A stretch of 64,000 bases of DNA from Kyrpidia tusciae DSM 2912 (GCF_000092905.1 NC_014098.1:372001-436000), one strand, 5' to 3'. Shown: positions 8,402 to 18,418, counted from the stretch's first letter. Notes: a model not told the origin generated them from the sequence alone. Program-made: numbers and translations.

Positions 8402-11218
8402 GTGGGCCAGCACAGCGAGCAAGTGTCGTTGTTTGAAAAGAAGGTGGACCGCCGGCAACCGGTGACCTGCCTGGGGATGATCTTTGAGAGCGAGTCGGCC
8501 CGGCGGGCTTATTTCACGGACGAGCTTCGGCGCCGTCTGCCGGCGTTGCGGGAGATGGAGGGCTTTCCCATCGGATCGGAGGAAGACATCCTGGCGCTTT
8601 CCGACCCGCCTTACTATACGGTCTGCCCCAACCCTTTTCTGCCGGAGATTCTGAAGGAATGGGAAGAGATGAAGGAGGAGCCGGACGCGGAGGAACCATA
8701 CCGCCGTGAGCCTTTCGCCGCCGATGTCTCCGAGGGAAAAAACGATCCGATTTACAATGCGCACAGCTATCATACCAAAGTGCCTCATAAGGCTATCATG
8801 CGGTACATTTTACATTACACACGACCTGGGGACATCGTCTTTGACGGTTTTGCCGGGACAGGGATGACCGGTGTGGCGGCACAGCTCTGCGGCGATCGGA
8901 AAGAGGTGGAGAGCCTTGGCTACCGGGTGGAGGCGGATGGCACCATCCTGGATGAGGAAGGACGGCCGTTCTCCAAGCTGGGGCCACGGCGGGCCATTTT
9001 GAACGACTTATCACCGGCCGCCAGCTTTATCGCTTACAACTATAACACGCCGGTGGATGTGGAAGCGTTTGAACAGGAAGCCAGGCGCATCCTCGAGGAA
9101 GTGGAGGCCGAGTGCGGCTGGATGTACGAGACGCGTCACGTGGTGGACGGCGAACCGCAAGCCGGTGCGAATGGTGAGCCCATCATCGGCCGGATCAATT
9201 ACACGGTGTGGAGCGATGTGTTTCTCTGCCCGCACTGTGCCGCCGAGATGATTTTCTGGGAAGTGGCGGTGGACCAACAGGCCGGCAAGGTGCGCGATCA
9301 TTTCCAGTGCCCCGGTTGTGGTGCGGAACACACCAAGCGCAGCGTGGAGCGGGCCTGGGAGACGCGCTTTGACGTGGCGATTGGCGAAACGGTGCGGCAG
9401 GCCAAGCAGGTACCGGTGCTGATCAACTATTCGGTCGGCCGGAAACGGTATGAGAAGCGACCTGATGCCGACGACCTCGCGCTCATTCGGCGGATTGAGG
9501 AGATGGAGATTCCCTATTGGTTTCCGAAAGCTCGCATCCCTGAGGGGGACAAAACTGGTGACCCAGTGAGGATTGGGATTACACACGTGCATCATTTTTA
9601 TACGCAGCGTAATTTGTTATGTCTATCAAGGTTATACGACTTAGCAAGTTCGAGAGAACGGGTATCCTTAAGGTTAAAACATTGGCTTAATGCTATTGAA
9701 CATGGAGTGTCGAAAAGGGTTAAACATGGTAATTGGTCGTTTCCGATGAGTATACTAAGCGGCACTTTGTATATACCAGGGCAAAACAGGGAAAATACTC
9801 CCCTAAATTTGTACTTCAACAAATACAAACGGTTACTTAAAGCCTTTAGTAAGACAAGGTACACCAGAAATTCATGCATTGTTTCTAACCAATCATCTTC
9901 GTATATTCATTTAATAAAAAGCCATTCGATCGACTACATTTTTACCGACCCGCCTTTTGGGGCAAATCTTATGTACTCTGAACTCAACTTCCTCTGGGAG
10001 GCCTGGCTAAAAGTGTTCACCAACAACAGGACAGAGGCTGTGGTCAACCAAACGCAAGGAAAAGGTTTGGTGGAGTACCAGCGACTGATGGAGGCCTGTT
10101 TCAAGGAGTATTACCGTGTCCTAAAGCCTGGGCGCTGGATGACGGTGGAGTTCAGCAACTCACAGGCCAGTGTGTGGAATGCCATCCAGGAGGCGATTCA
10201 GCGGGCGGGTTTTGTGATCGCACACGTGGCGGCGTTGGATAAAAAGCAGGGCAGTTTCAACGCTGTGACCACGACCACGGCGGTTAAACAAGATTTGATT
10301 ATCTCGGCTTACAAGCCATCGGAAGAAATGGTCAAAGAAATTCGGTCCCATCAGGGAATGGCGCAGTCGGCCTGGGGGTTTATCGAGAATCACCTGCGGC
10401 AACTGCCTGTTTTTCTCGGCAGGAAGGGACAGGCGGAGACCATCGTGGAGCGGATGCCCCGCGTCCTTTACGACCGGATGGTGGCTTATCACGTGCAGCA
10501 CGGCTATCCCGTACCTTTGTCATCGGCCGAGTTTCAGCAGGAGCTGGCTCAGCGGTTTTCCGTACGGGATGGGATGGTATTCCTGCAGGAGCAGGTGGCC
10601 GAATACGATAAGAAACGGCTTTTGGCAAAGGAGTTCGTTCAGTTGAACCTCTTTGTTGCCGATGAGAACAGCGCCATCGAGTGGCTGCGCCAGCAGCTGA
10701 TGAACAAGCCGCAGACCCGACAAGAACTGTACACTCCCTTTTTGCGGGAGATCCAGCACATTGCCAGTCATGAACGCCTGCCGGAGCTGGATGATCTGCT
10801 GGCGCAAAACTTCCTCTGCTATGAGGGGGAGGGTCCGGTGCCCAGCCAGATTCACAGCTACTTAAGCAGTAATTACAAGGACCTTCGCGGTCTGGGCAAG
10901 GAGGACGCGGCCTTGCGGGAGAAGGCCAAGGGGCGCTGGTATGTACCCGATCCGAACAAGCAGGCCGACTTGGAACGATTGCGGGAGAGAGCACTCTTAC
11001 GCGAGTTTCAGGCGTATCTCAAGGAAGTGGCGACGGGAAAAAAGCGGCTGAAGGAGTTCCGCACTGAGGCGATCCGGTTCGGATTTAAAAAGGCCTGGCG
11101 GGAGGACGATTACCAGACCATTGTGAGGGTGGGCGAACGCTTGCCGGAGAAAGTGCTGCAGGAAGACGACAAGCTACTGATGTACTACGACAACGCCCTG
11201 ATTCGCCTCGGCCAATAA
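8402..11218 (+). CDS. pglX: BREX adenine-specific DNA methyltransferase PglXI
   Basis: A 938-residue protein with a GTG start after AGGAAGGGGAATCC. SAM-binding motif I is FDGFAGTGMTG at residues 147-157; catalytic motif IV is DPPF at 516-519 (DYIFTDPPFGANLMYSEL). A zinc-finger-like pair (CPHCAAEM... CPGCGAEH) lies near residues 276-306. The roughly 420 residues after motif IV, through to the C-terminus, are typical of BREX-3 PglXI rather than simple type II methyltransferases. BREX methylases mark host DNA at a non-palindromic site. Codons from about 9560 to 9990 are strikingly AT-rich compared with both flanks (see findings). Confidence 0.85.
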   Translation: MGQHSEQVSLFEKKVDRRQPVTCLGMIFESESARRAYFTDELRRRLPALREMEGFPIGSEEDILALSDPPYYTVCPNPFLPEILKEWEEMKEEPDAEEPYRREPFAADVSEGKNDPIYNAHSYHTKVPHKAIMRYILHYTRPGDIVFDGFAGTGMTGVAAQLCGDRKEVESLGYRVEADGTILDEEGRPFSKLGPRRAILNDLSPAASFIAYNYNTPVDVEAFEQEARRILEEVEAECGWMYETRHVVDGEPQAGANGEPIIGRINYTVWSDVFLCPHCAAEMIFWEVAVDQQAGKVRDHFQCPGCGAEHTKRSVERAWETRFDVAIGETVRQAKQVPVLINYSVGRKRYEKRPDADDLALIRRIEEMEIPYWFPKARIPEGDKTGDPVRIGITHVHHFYTQRNLLCLSRLYDLASSRERVSLRLKHWLNAIEHGVSKRVKHGNWSFPMSILSGTLYIPGQNRENTPLNLYFNKYKRLLKAFSKTRYTRNSCIVSNQSSSYIHLIKSHSIDYIFTDPPFGANLMYSELNFLWEAWLKVFTNNRTEAVVNQTQGKGLVEYQRLMEACFKEYYRVLKPGRWMTVEFSNSQASVWNAIQEAIQRAGFVIAHVAALDKKQGSFNAVTTTTAVKQDLIISAYKPSEEMVKEIRSHQGMAQSAWGFIENHLRQLPVFLGRKGQAETIVERMPRVLYDRMVAYHVQHGYPVPLSSAEFQQELAQRFSVRDGMVFLQEQVAEYDKKRLLAKEFVQLNLFVADENSAIEWLRQQLMNKPQTRQELYTPFLREIQHIASHERLPELDDLLAQNFLCYEGEGPVPSQIHSYLSSNYKDLRGLGKEDAALREKAKGRWYVPDPNKQADLERLRERALLREFQAYLKEVATGKKRLKEFRTEAIRFGFKKAWREDDYQTIVRVGERLPEKVLQEDDKLLMYYDNALIRLGQ

Positions 11219-11283
11219 GACCATCAGGCGAATCAAGCGGGGAATTTCTGCAGGGGAAGCTTCTTGCGGGAGGGGAACACTGC

Positions 11284-13302
11284 TTGGACACCTGGCGCGA
11301 GCAGATTTTGCGAGATTTTCAGCCGCCTGTGCCGCCTTTGACGCTGGCCTGTGATCCGGATGATTTGTTGTTAGATGAGGAACTCTTGGCAGCTTTGAGG
11401 GCGCGTCAAATTGAAATGGTGGATGCGGGTGATCCGGTGGCTTTCCGCTACCTGTATGAAAAGACATATCGCGAACGGGTGGCCGGGAGGCGAGTGTTTC
11501 TCCTCATACGGACCAGGGGACATGTAGAGGAATTGCCATATGACGTAATCAAACAAGGCCGCCGCCTTACGTTCCGGCTTTCTTCACTCTTTCCCGGTCT
11601 GTCCTTGCCTGTCATCCGGCAGCTGGACGGGGGGGCCAGGAATGCATTGTATACCGCATACCAGTCACAGCGGGGGAAGCATTTCAGCCGGGACCAGACG
11701 GATGACGTGTTTACAGATGCACAAACGTGTGATTTCATTTTGCGCTGGGTGTATCAAGTGGCGCCCGAGACGTTGCAGGACGAGGTTTCCTTGATCCGTT
11801 TTTTCCTGTCCGTTAATCTACAACAGCTGACTTTTCCCGAGGTGCTGCAGGCGCATTTGTTGCGGCAGTGGGAGAAAAACCCTGCGTTGGGCAGGTTGCC
11901 GCTGGGCGACTGGCTGGCTTCACCGGCCGCATTTTACCGGGATTTGCAGACGCGGTGGGAGGAATATTTGCAGCAAAAGGCGCATTCCTCCGGCCTGGCT
12001 CGCGAGGGAACGGGATATCGGGAAGGGGGCGTGGAGGAACTTTATCTTGGGGCCGATCATCCTTTTGAACATCCTGAGGTGCAGCGGCTTCTGGACAATT
12101 TGTTTCTGGAAGGAAAACTGAAGCCTGCCGAGGGCTTTGCTCCGCATCAACTGCCGGCATGGGCCAGGGTGGGAATTCGCTACGATCCTCTGGCAGAGGA
12201 GCGGCAGCGCCTGGAAGGCATGCTCTCTGTGCTTCAGTCGCATGTCCATTCTGCGGTTCGGTACCAGGACTGGATGAAAACAGCGCTCTTGTATGGTGAG
12301 ATGAAGGCACTTTCTCTGGCGCACAGCGAAGCGGTCCCTTTGAGAGAGTTGCTGGAACAGATGGAAGCGGCCGTCCACCGGATGAATGAACGCTTTGAAA
12401 CATGGATGCTCCAGAATTTTAGCGGTTTGAAAAACCTGCCGTATCTTCCAAGACCGGTCATGGTACACCATGTGCCGCATTACCTGGCATCCAAGCACCG
12501 ACACCGCACAGCACTCCTTGTCCTCGATGGCATGAGTGTGGTGCAATGGGTGCAAATACGCCGGGCACTTCAGCAAAGCTTGCCGCAGCTGATCTTTGAT
12601 GAGCAAGCGGTGTTTGCCTGGGTCCCTACCATGACTTCCATCTCGCGCCAAGCCCTTTTATCCGGGGAAATTCCGCTGTACTTTACGGAAACGCTTGCCA
12701 CCACGGCCAAGGAGGAGGCCAGGTGGTGCCTGTTCTGGGAGAACCAAGGCGTGCCGCGTATGCATACCCGTTATGAGAAGGGGTTAGGCTTTTCGGCCAG
12801 GTCTTTGCCGGAGTGGCTGGAAAATCGGGAGAATCGCGTTATTGTTCTGGTGATTGAGGCCATTGATCGGCTCATGCACAAAGCAATTCAGGGACAGCAG
12901 GGTTTGAGCCTAGAACTGGATCTTTGGCTTCGCCAAGGATTCTTGGCAGGGCTGTTGACGACACTGCTACAATATGATTATGACATCTATCTGGCCTCGG
13001 ATCATGGTAATCAGGAAAGTCGGGGGACGGGTCGCCTGCGAGAGGGTGTGCTGGCTGAGACGCGGGGCGAGCGCGTCCGAATCTATCCTGACGTGCGCTT
13101 GCGCGATGAACGAGCTGCGGCCGCTTGCGGCATCGCTTGGCCTGGCGATGGGTTGCCGGAGAATGTGTATGTAATGCTGGCGAGAAGCGGTACGGCGTTC
13201 GTCGGGGAAGGGGAACGTGTGGTCAGTCACGGCGGGATCAGCCTGGAAGAGGTCGTGGTGCCCTTTGTCCGGGTGAGGGAACGAGAGGGAGCTGGCGGAT
13301 GA
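11284..13302 (+). CDS. pglZ: BREX phosphatase-domain protein PglZ
   Basis: A 672-residue protein with a TTG start after GGGAGGGGAACACTGC. The C-terminal half carries the PglZ domain of the alkaline phosphatase superfamily: metal-site motif LLVLDGMS with D415, and ASDHGN with D573/H574, followed by a late H in VSHGGISLEEVVVPF. The N-terminal half is all-helical. PglZ is the one component common to BREX types. It follows pglXI with only 65 bases between, where a BREX-3 locus would normally carry the helicase brxHII. Confidence 0.85.
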   Translation: MDTWREQILRDFQPPVPPLTLACDPDDLLLDEELLAALRARQIEMVDAGDPVAFRYLYEKTYRERVAGRRVFLLIRTRGHVEELPYDVIKQGRRLTFRLSSLFPGLSLPVIRQLDGGARNALYTAYQSQRGKHFSRDQTDDVFTDAQTCDFILRWVYQVAPETLQDEVSLIRFFLSVNLQQLTFPEVLQAHLLRQWEKNPALGRLPLGDWLASPAAFYRDLQTRWEEYLQQKAHSSGLAREGTGYREGGVEELYLGADHPFEHPEVQRLLDNLFLEGKLKPAEGFAPHQLPAWARVGIRYDPLAEERQRLEGMLSVLQSHVHSAVRYQDWMKTALLYGEMKALSLAHSEAVPLRELLEQMEAAVHRMNERFETWMLQNFSGLKNLPYLPRPVMVHHVPHYLASKHRHRTALLVLDGMSVVQWVQIRRALQQSLPQLIFDEQAVFAWVPTMTSISRQALLSGEIPLYFTETLATTAKEEARWCLFWENQGVPRMHTRYEKGLGFSARSLPEWLENRENRVIVLVIEAIDRLMHKAIQGQQGLSLELDLWLRQGFLAGLLTTLLQYDYDIYLASDHGNQESRGTGRLREGVLAETRGERVRIYPDVRLRDERAAAACGIAWPGDGLPENVYVMLARSGTAFVGEGERVVSHGGISLEEVVVPFVRVREREGAGG

Positions 13303-14036
13303 AGAAACCGGTCGGTTTTGATCAGAAAGTGACGTTGGAACAATTAGAACTGACTCTTCGAGAAGCCCTACGGGGTACGGAGCTACCGAAGGTGTATCAG
13401 GTGCTGGATGAGGCCTTGCAGGAAAACGGTCGGGGTGCAAAGGCGAGGAGAAACGCGCGGACGATTCTGATCAAGCTCTGGTTCCGCGTCGATTCCAGGT
13501 GTGCTTCGTTAAGGCAGCGTGCTTTGAGACTGTCTCCTTCCCTTTCTCCAGGTGAACGTTTGGTCCTGCACTGGGGCATGGCATTGTTGGCCTATCCTTT
13601 TTTTCGTGATATTGTCCATGAAATGGGGAGGCTTTTTGCCTTCCAGGATGCGGTGGCTGGTCATCAGATTGCGCGAAAAGTTAAGACATTGTACGGTGAC
13701 CGCCGGAGGGTAGGGGTGGCCGCCACTGCAGTTCTTGGCAGCATGAAAGCGTGGGGCGTAGTAGAGGCTGGTGCGGATCACCTGTACCGGCAGAGCATGC
13801 CAATTGTCGTCGAGCGTCCCGAATTAAAAAGGTGGCTGACGGAAGTCTTGCTTCACGCATTCGATGAACAGTGGATGGTTCTTGAGTTGATCCCGTCGGC
13901 GCCGGCCTTGTTTCCGTTTCGGTTTTCCTTAAAAAGTCATGAATTGGAAAAGACCACACTTCAACTTGTACGGCAAGGCGGGAATATGACGATGGTGGGA
14001 ATAGAGCAAAAGAAGGGTGCCATTGCCCAAAAATGA
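13299..14036 (+). CDS. BrxA-like BREX accessory protein
   Basis: A 245-residue protein whose ATG overlaps the pglZ stop (ATGA), so it belongs to the BREX operon. It is helical and basic. The block LLAYPFFRDIVHEMGRLFAFQD followed by KTLYGDRRRVGVAATAVLGSMKAWGVV resembles the second half of BrxA (DUF1819), where an aromatic 'YxFxxDFxxE' helix precedes a winged-helix-like segment. BrxA is the last gene of typical type 3 loci, which fits the position. Sequence similarity by eye is weak, so an unrelated accessory protein is possible. Confidence 0.5.
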   Translation: MKKPVGFDQKVTLEQLELTLREALRGTELPKVYQVLDEALQENGRGAKARRNARTILIKLWFRVDSRCASLRQRALRLSPSLSPGERLVLHWGMALLAYPFFRDIVHEMGRLFAFQDAVAGHQIARKVKTLYGDRRRVGVAATAVLGSMKAWGVVEAGADHLYRQSMPIVVERPELKRWLTEVLLHAFDEQWMVLELIPSAPALFPFRFSLKSHELEKTTLQLVRQGGNMTMVGIEQKKGAIAQK

Positions 14037-14162
14037 AAACAACGGTTACATACATCAACCCGGATTTCGACAGTTTTGGCCCTCGGGATGTTTAAGGGCT
14101 GGAGATTCCATTATTCTCCGTTTATGGACGGCAACAGATGACTTTCCTCACAGTTGAGGGCG

Positions 14163-14466
14163 TCAGAAGGTGTACTTTCCCCTACGCCGAATCAAGCCAT
14201 ACCTGCTTAAACCAAACAAATTGTACGTTAAGAGCTTCAGTCTCTGGAGCGTCAGGTTCCCTTCCTCACTGCCACTGGAGAATTGGTCGATCGTAAACCC
14301 TGTTTCCGCCTCTTTGATAGGTTTCCCGGCGTTCCCTCGATGGTTGTAGAAACGCCAGACCTTTTCGCCCTCCCAGTCAAACGTCGTCGTGACGTCTTCA
14401 TGCTCCCATAACCCGTTCAAACAAAGCACCTCATCCGGGTCGACGTCGAGGCGACGGATGATTGAG
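14163..14466 (-). pseudogene. IS1380-family transposase, C-terminal remnant
   Basis: About 100 residues read on the minus strand: EDVTTTFDWEGEKVWRFYNHRGNAGKPIKE followed by TGFTIDQFSS and LTLQRLKLLTYNLFGL. The WRFYNxRGxxxxxIKE and LxxYNL blocks are the C-terminal signature of IS1380-family DDE transposases. The N-terminal three quarters are absent. The fragment is cut at 14463-14466, exactly where a second IS end begins. It marks the right border of the BREX island. Confidence 0.7.
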
Positions 14467-14535
14467 GTGGACCCCAAGTCAAAACATTTTTTTGGCCTTT
14501 CTTAAGGTGTGTGGGATGTCTAGAATCTGGATATG
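14463..14535. mobile_element. Solo, diverged end of an IS3-type element
   Basis: The sequence from TGAGGTGGACCCCA to TGGATATGC aligns along about 75 bases with the left end of the element at 4627 (shared: TGAGGTGGACCCCA, ACATTTTTTTGGCC, TTAAGGTGTG versus TTAAAGTGTG, TGGATATG) with scattered differences. No transposase follows. It is therefore a relic of a related element that inserted into, or recombined with, the IS1380 copy. Confidence 0.6.
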
Positions 14536-14690
14536 CATTGAGGGTTCATTGAAGCGAGGAGAGATAGGTTAGCCGAGGACGAAAGGGGGAGGGACCGATC
14601 GAGAATCGCGGCGGCTCGAGGGGCCGGCCGATTTCCCGTGGTCGTTTCTTTCTCGGCCTCGCCGTCCGGCTGCGGCGGTGGTGGGATATA

Positions 14691-16184
14691 ATGAGACATG
14701 GATGCAAAGCGGAGGGGGCGGTATCCGTTTTCACCAGGTTGACGCGGGAAGAGGTGTTGGGCGCGCTGCCGCTCAAGGCCGTTCGCCGACGGAAAGGGTA
14801 TCATTGGTTTGTGGTGGGGACCGTTTGTATAGGGGCCTTTATGGCCGCTCTGGACGCCAGTATCATCAACATCGCCTTGCCGGTACTTAAAAAGCAGTTC
14901 GACGTCGGCATGCATATTATCGAATGGGTCAGTCTGGTCTATTTGTTGACCCTCGGGGGACTGATTGTCCCCTTCGGTCGGCTGGCGGATCTGTTCGGCC
15001 GGAGGTGGATGTATGCCCTCGGTTTTACCGTATTCATCGTGGGTTCCGCGATGTGCGGTTGGGCGCCCTCGCTTTTGTTTTTGCTCGTGGCCCGGGTGGT
15101 GCAGGCGGTCGGGGCGGCCATGCTTCAGGCCAACAGCGTGGCGATCATCACCGCCGCCGCCCCGGCGTCGGATCGCGGGAAGGCGATCGGCTTTCAGGCC
15201 AGCGCCCAGGGGATCGGGTTGAGCCTCGGGCCGGCCGTCGGCGGGGCTCTGCTAGCGCTTTGGAATTGGCGATGGATCTTCTTCGTGAATCTTCCCATCG
15301 GAGTCATCGGGACGGTTCTGGGGATTCTGCTCCTCCCGGAGGACGAGAAACGCGCCGGACGGGAGCCGTTCGACTACGCCGGAGCGGCACTTCTGGCTCC
15401 GACCCTCGTGGCCCTGATTTATTTTTTGAACATGGGCGTCAAAGAAGGGTGGGCGTCCTCCTTTGTCGTGAGCAGTTATGTCGTATTTATCGTGGGCCTT
15501 GCGGCGTTCTGGTTTGTCGAGAAGCGTTCGGAGGCACCGATGGTGGATCTGAGCCTGTTCAAGAATCGAACCTTCGTTTTGGGGAATGTGACCGGGGTTT
15601 TATCCTTTGCAGTGATGTATGCCGTGCTCTTACTCTATCCGTTTTACCTCGACGATGTGCGGCACATGAATCCGTTTCACTCGGGGCTGTTCCTCTCCGT
15701 GGTTCCCATCGGGATGACGCTCTTAACCCCGGCCTCCGGTGCGGTGGCGGATCGGGTCGGTTCCCGGCTTCCGGTGATGTTCGGCATGGCCATGGCCTGC
15801 ATCGGTTGCGTGGTTTTAGCATTGGTCCCGGCCACTGCCGGGCTGACTCCGATTCTGATCGGACTGTTTTTGGTCGGGGCCGGCCTCGGAGCCTTTACGC
15901 CGCCGAACAATAGCCGTGTGATGGGGAGTGCACCGGCTCATCATCTGGGGGTGGCCGGCGGTATCCTTAACATGTCCAGAACGCTGGGCATGGGGCTGGG
16001 AATTGCTCTGGGAGGGTTGTGTTATCAGTTGTTTCTCGCCGTCCAGGGCGTTGTCCAGGAAAGTGCGGCACCCCTGGGTGCGATGATTCACGCGTTTCAC
16101 TGGTCCTTCTTGGTGGTTGCCGGCATCGCGGCGGTGACCTGGATCCTATCCTCATTAAAGGTCCTTCATCCTGTACAAAAATAA
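14691..16184 (+). CDS. MFS multidrug exporter, DHA2 (EmrB/QacA) type
   Basis: A 497-residue, 14-helix transporter. Signatures are GAFMAALDASIINIALP (TM1; the LDxTxxNVALP motif of the family with S for T), motif A GRLADLFGRR, and motif C-like GLSLGPAVGGAL in TM5. It would expel hydrophobic compounds using the proton gradient. The ATG at 14691 has GGTGGTGGG upstream; about 35 residues precede the first helix, so a later start is possible. The substrate is unknown. It stands alone, close to the mobile-element debris. Confidence 0.85.
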   Translation: MRHGCKAEGAVSVFTRLTREEVLGALPLKAVRRRKGYHWFVVGTVCIGAFMAALDASIINIALPVLKKQFDVGMHIIEWVSLVYLLTLGGLIVPFGRLADLFGRRWMYALGFTVFIVGSAMCGWAPSLLFLLVARVVQAVGAAMLQANSVAIITAAAPASDRGKAIGFQASAQGIGLSLGPAVGGALLALWNWRWIFFVNLPIGVIGTVLGILLLPEDEKRAGREPFDYAGAALLAPTLVALIYFLNMGVKEGWASSFVVSSYVVFIVGLAAFWFVEKRSEAPMVDLSLFKNRTFVLGNVTGVLSFAVMYAVLLLYPFYLDDVRHMNPFHSGLFLSVVPIGMTLLTPASGAVADRVGSRLPVMFGMAMACIGCVVLALVPATAGLTPILIGLFLVGAGLGAFTPPNNSRVMGSAPAHHLGVAGGILNMSRTLGMGLGIALGGLCYQLFLAVQGVVQESAAPLGAMIHAFHWSFLVVAGIAAVTWILSSLKVLHPVQK

Positions 16185-16196
16185 GGGGTGTTCCCC

Positions 16197-18347
16197 ATGA
16201 CAACAACCAACAAACCCAACCGGTTGGCCCGGGAAAAATCGCCCTATCTGCTCCAGCACGCGTATAACCCTGTGGACTGGTTCCCCTGGTCCGAGGAGGC
16301 CTTTGAGAAGGCGCAGCAGGAAAATAAGCCCGTTTTCTTGTCGATTGGCTACAGTACTTGCCATTGGTGTCACGTCATGGAACGGGAATCCTTTGAAGAT
16401 CCTGAGGTGGCGGAACTTCTGAACCGTCATTTTGTGGCGATTAAAGTGGACCGGGAGGAGCGGCCGGACGTCGACCATCTGTACATGGCCGCGTGCCAGG
16501 CCCTGACCGGGCAAGGAGGTTGGCCGCTCACCGTGTTCTTAACACCGGAAAAAGAACCCTTTTACGCCGGAACTTATTTTCCCAAGCGGAGTCGATATGG
16601 CCGCCCGGGGCTGATGGAACTGTTGACCCGGGTGGCGCAGTTGTGGGAAAAGGGGGCGGACCGCGTCAAAGACGCCGGGAGGCATCTCACCGGACAGATC
16701 GGGGAAGCTCTTGGACGGGCCGCTCAGGGAGAGGTGGATGCGGGAACGCTCACCCGGGCCTTCGAGCAGCTTTTAGCCAGCTATGACCACACCTTTGGCG
16801 GGTTTGGCCACGCCCCGAAATTCCCACGGCCCCACGATCTTTTGTTTTTGTTGCGGTACGGGGTGCGCAGCGGGCGGCGGGAGGCTTTCGATATGGTGCA
16901 GGGAACCCTCGAGGGGATGCGCCGAGGGGGGATCTGGGATCACGTCGGCTTTGGATTTGCCCGGTATTCCACCGACCGGCGTTGGCTCATCCCGCATTTC
17001 GAGAAGATGCTGTACGATAATGCCCTTCTTGTTCTGACCTATCTCGAAGCGTACCAAGCGTTGGGCGACCAGCGATGGGCGCAGACAGCCCGGGAGATAG
17101 TTACTTACGTGCGCCGGGAGATGACCGATCCCGGGGGTGGATTTTACTCGGCGGAAGATGCGGATTCAGAAGGGGAGGAAGGAAAATTTTACGTCTGGAC
17201 GCCCCAGGAGATCACAGAAGCGGTGGGGCCGGAGGATGGTGAGGTTCTCTGCCGGTACTTTGGTGTGACGGAGGAGGGGAATTTTGAAGGCGGCCGATCG
17301 GTGTTGAATGAGATCGATACGGATGTCGATTTGCTGGCCCGGGAACTGGGAATGACTCCCGAAGAGATTGATAGGAAGGTCCGCCGGGGGCTGGAGATTC
17401 TGCACTCGGTGCGGGATCGCCGGGTACACCCTCATAAAGACGATAAAATTCTCACCGCTTGGAACGGGCTGATGATCGCGGCGTTGGCCCGGGGGGCTCG
17501 AGTGCTCGGGGATGCGGACTATCTGGTATCCGCCCGGCGGGCGGCGGAGTGGCTGTGGCGGACTTTGCGCCAGGGGGACGGCAGGCTGTTGGCGAGGTAT
17601 CGGGATGGCGAAGCGGGGATCCTGGGTTATTTGGACGACTACGCCTTTTATATCTGGGGTTTGTTGGAGTTGTACCAGGCCGACGGAGATGTGGCGTGGC
17701 TGCGGCGGGCGATTCGGCTGGCGCAAGATGTGCGGACGTTGTTTTGGGATGAGAAGGAGGGGGGCTGTTTTCTGACCGGGTCGGATGCGGAGGCGCTTTG
17801 GTCCCGGCCCAAGACGGCGGAGGACGGGGCCCTGCCTTCCGGAAACTCCGTCCTGGCCCTGGACCTGCTGTGGCTAGGCCGCCTGACGGGGGATCCGGCC
17901 TGGGAGCGGTGGGCGGAGGCCCAGCTTCGGGCTTTTGCCGGGGCGGTGTCCCGGTATCCCGCCGGATACACCTTCTTCCTGACGGCCTGGGATTTCGCCC
18001 TGGGCCCTTCTGAGGAGATCGTGGTGGCCGAACCGATGCGGAATGAAGAGGGGTCCAGCGGGGAGGGTTTCCCCGGGGTGCCGCAGGCTCAGGGCTCCCT
18101 TGCCGCGGCCCGCTGGCCGGCAGAAGTTCGGCGCCTGTATCTCCCCCGGGCTCTGTGGGTGGTGAGGCCGGATGGCGCGGAGGGGGATCGGGTGTCGGAG
18201 GTGCTGCCCTGGGTGAGTGGCCACCGGTCGAAGGGTGGGGAGACCCAGGTGTACATCTGTCGGGGAAATGCCTGTGAGCGCCCGCTGCCCTGGGGGCATG
18301 CAGTGGCACGGCTGCAAAGCATTGGCTCCGGGTTTGTGGATGAGTAG
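16197..18347 (+). CDS. Thioredoxin-domain protein, YyaL/SSP411 (DUF255) family
   Basis: A 716-residue protein. The ATG at 16197 is chosen for its SD (AAGGGGTGTTCCCC); the open frame extends to 16188. The N-terminus is the highly conserved [21 protein letters not shown], then a thioredoxin-like domain with CHWC at residues 55-58. The remainder is an (alpha/alpha)6-toroid like that of N-acylglucosamine epimerases ([43 protein letters not shown]). The biochemical role of the family is not settled. It begins 12 bases after the MFS gene. Confidence 0.9.
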   Translation: MTTTNKPNRLAREKSPYLLQHAYNPVDWFPWSEEAFEKAQQENKPVFLSIGYSTCHWCHVMERESFEDPEVAELLNRHFVAIKVDREERPDVDHLYMAACQALTGQGGWPLTVFLTPEKEPFYAGTYFPKRSRYGRPGLMELLTRVAQLWEKGADRVKDAGRHLTGQIGEALGRAAQGEVDAGTLTRAFEQLLASYDHTFGGFGHAPKFPRPHDLLFLLRYGVRSGRREAFDMVQGTLEGMRRGGIWDHVGFGFARYSTDRRWLIPHFEKMLYDNALLVLTYLEAYQALGDQRWAQTAREIVTYVRREMTDPGGGFYSAEDADSEGEEGKFYVWTPQEITEAVGPEDGEVLCRYFGVTEEGNFEGGRSVLNEIDTDVDLLARELGMTPEEIDRKVRRGLEILHSVRDRRVHPHKDDKILTAWNGLMIAALARGARVLGDADYLVSARRAAEWLWRTLRQGDGRLLARYRDGEAGILGYLDDYAFYIWGLLELYQADGDVAWLRRAIRLAQDVRTLFWDEKEGGCFLTGSDAEALWSRPKTAEDGALPSGNSVLALDLLWLGRLTGDPAWERWAEAQLRAFAGAVSRYPAGYTFFLTAWDFALGPSEEIVVAEPMRNEEGSSGEGFPGVPQAQGSLAAARWPAEVRRLYLPRALWVVRPDGAEGDRVSEVLPWVSGHRSKGGETQVYICRGNACERPLPWGHAVARLQSIGSGFVDE

Positions 18348-18388
18348 ATTCGCCTCCCGGGATCTTTTTCTGAAAGACGGCACTGTAG

Positions 18389-18394
18389 TATACT
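18389..18394 (+). promoter_or_regulatory. Candidate -10 box for riboswitch transcript 1
   Basis: TATACT about 25 bases before the first paired base of the cobalamin riboswitch. The matching -35 region (TTTTCT at 18366) is weak, so this is a tentative promoter. Confidence 0.4.
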
Positions 18395-18418
18395 TTGGAC
18401 GACGGACAATGGATGGAA

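Noticed and set aside
8402-11218. Ordinary type II or IIG restriction-modification system
   Set aside because: The methyltransferase is in an operon with brxF, brxC and pglZ, and no restriction endonuclease motif is seen.
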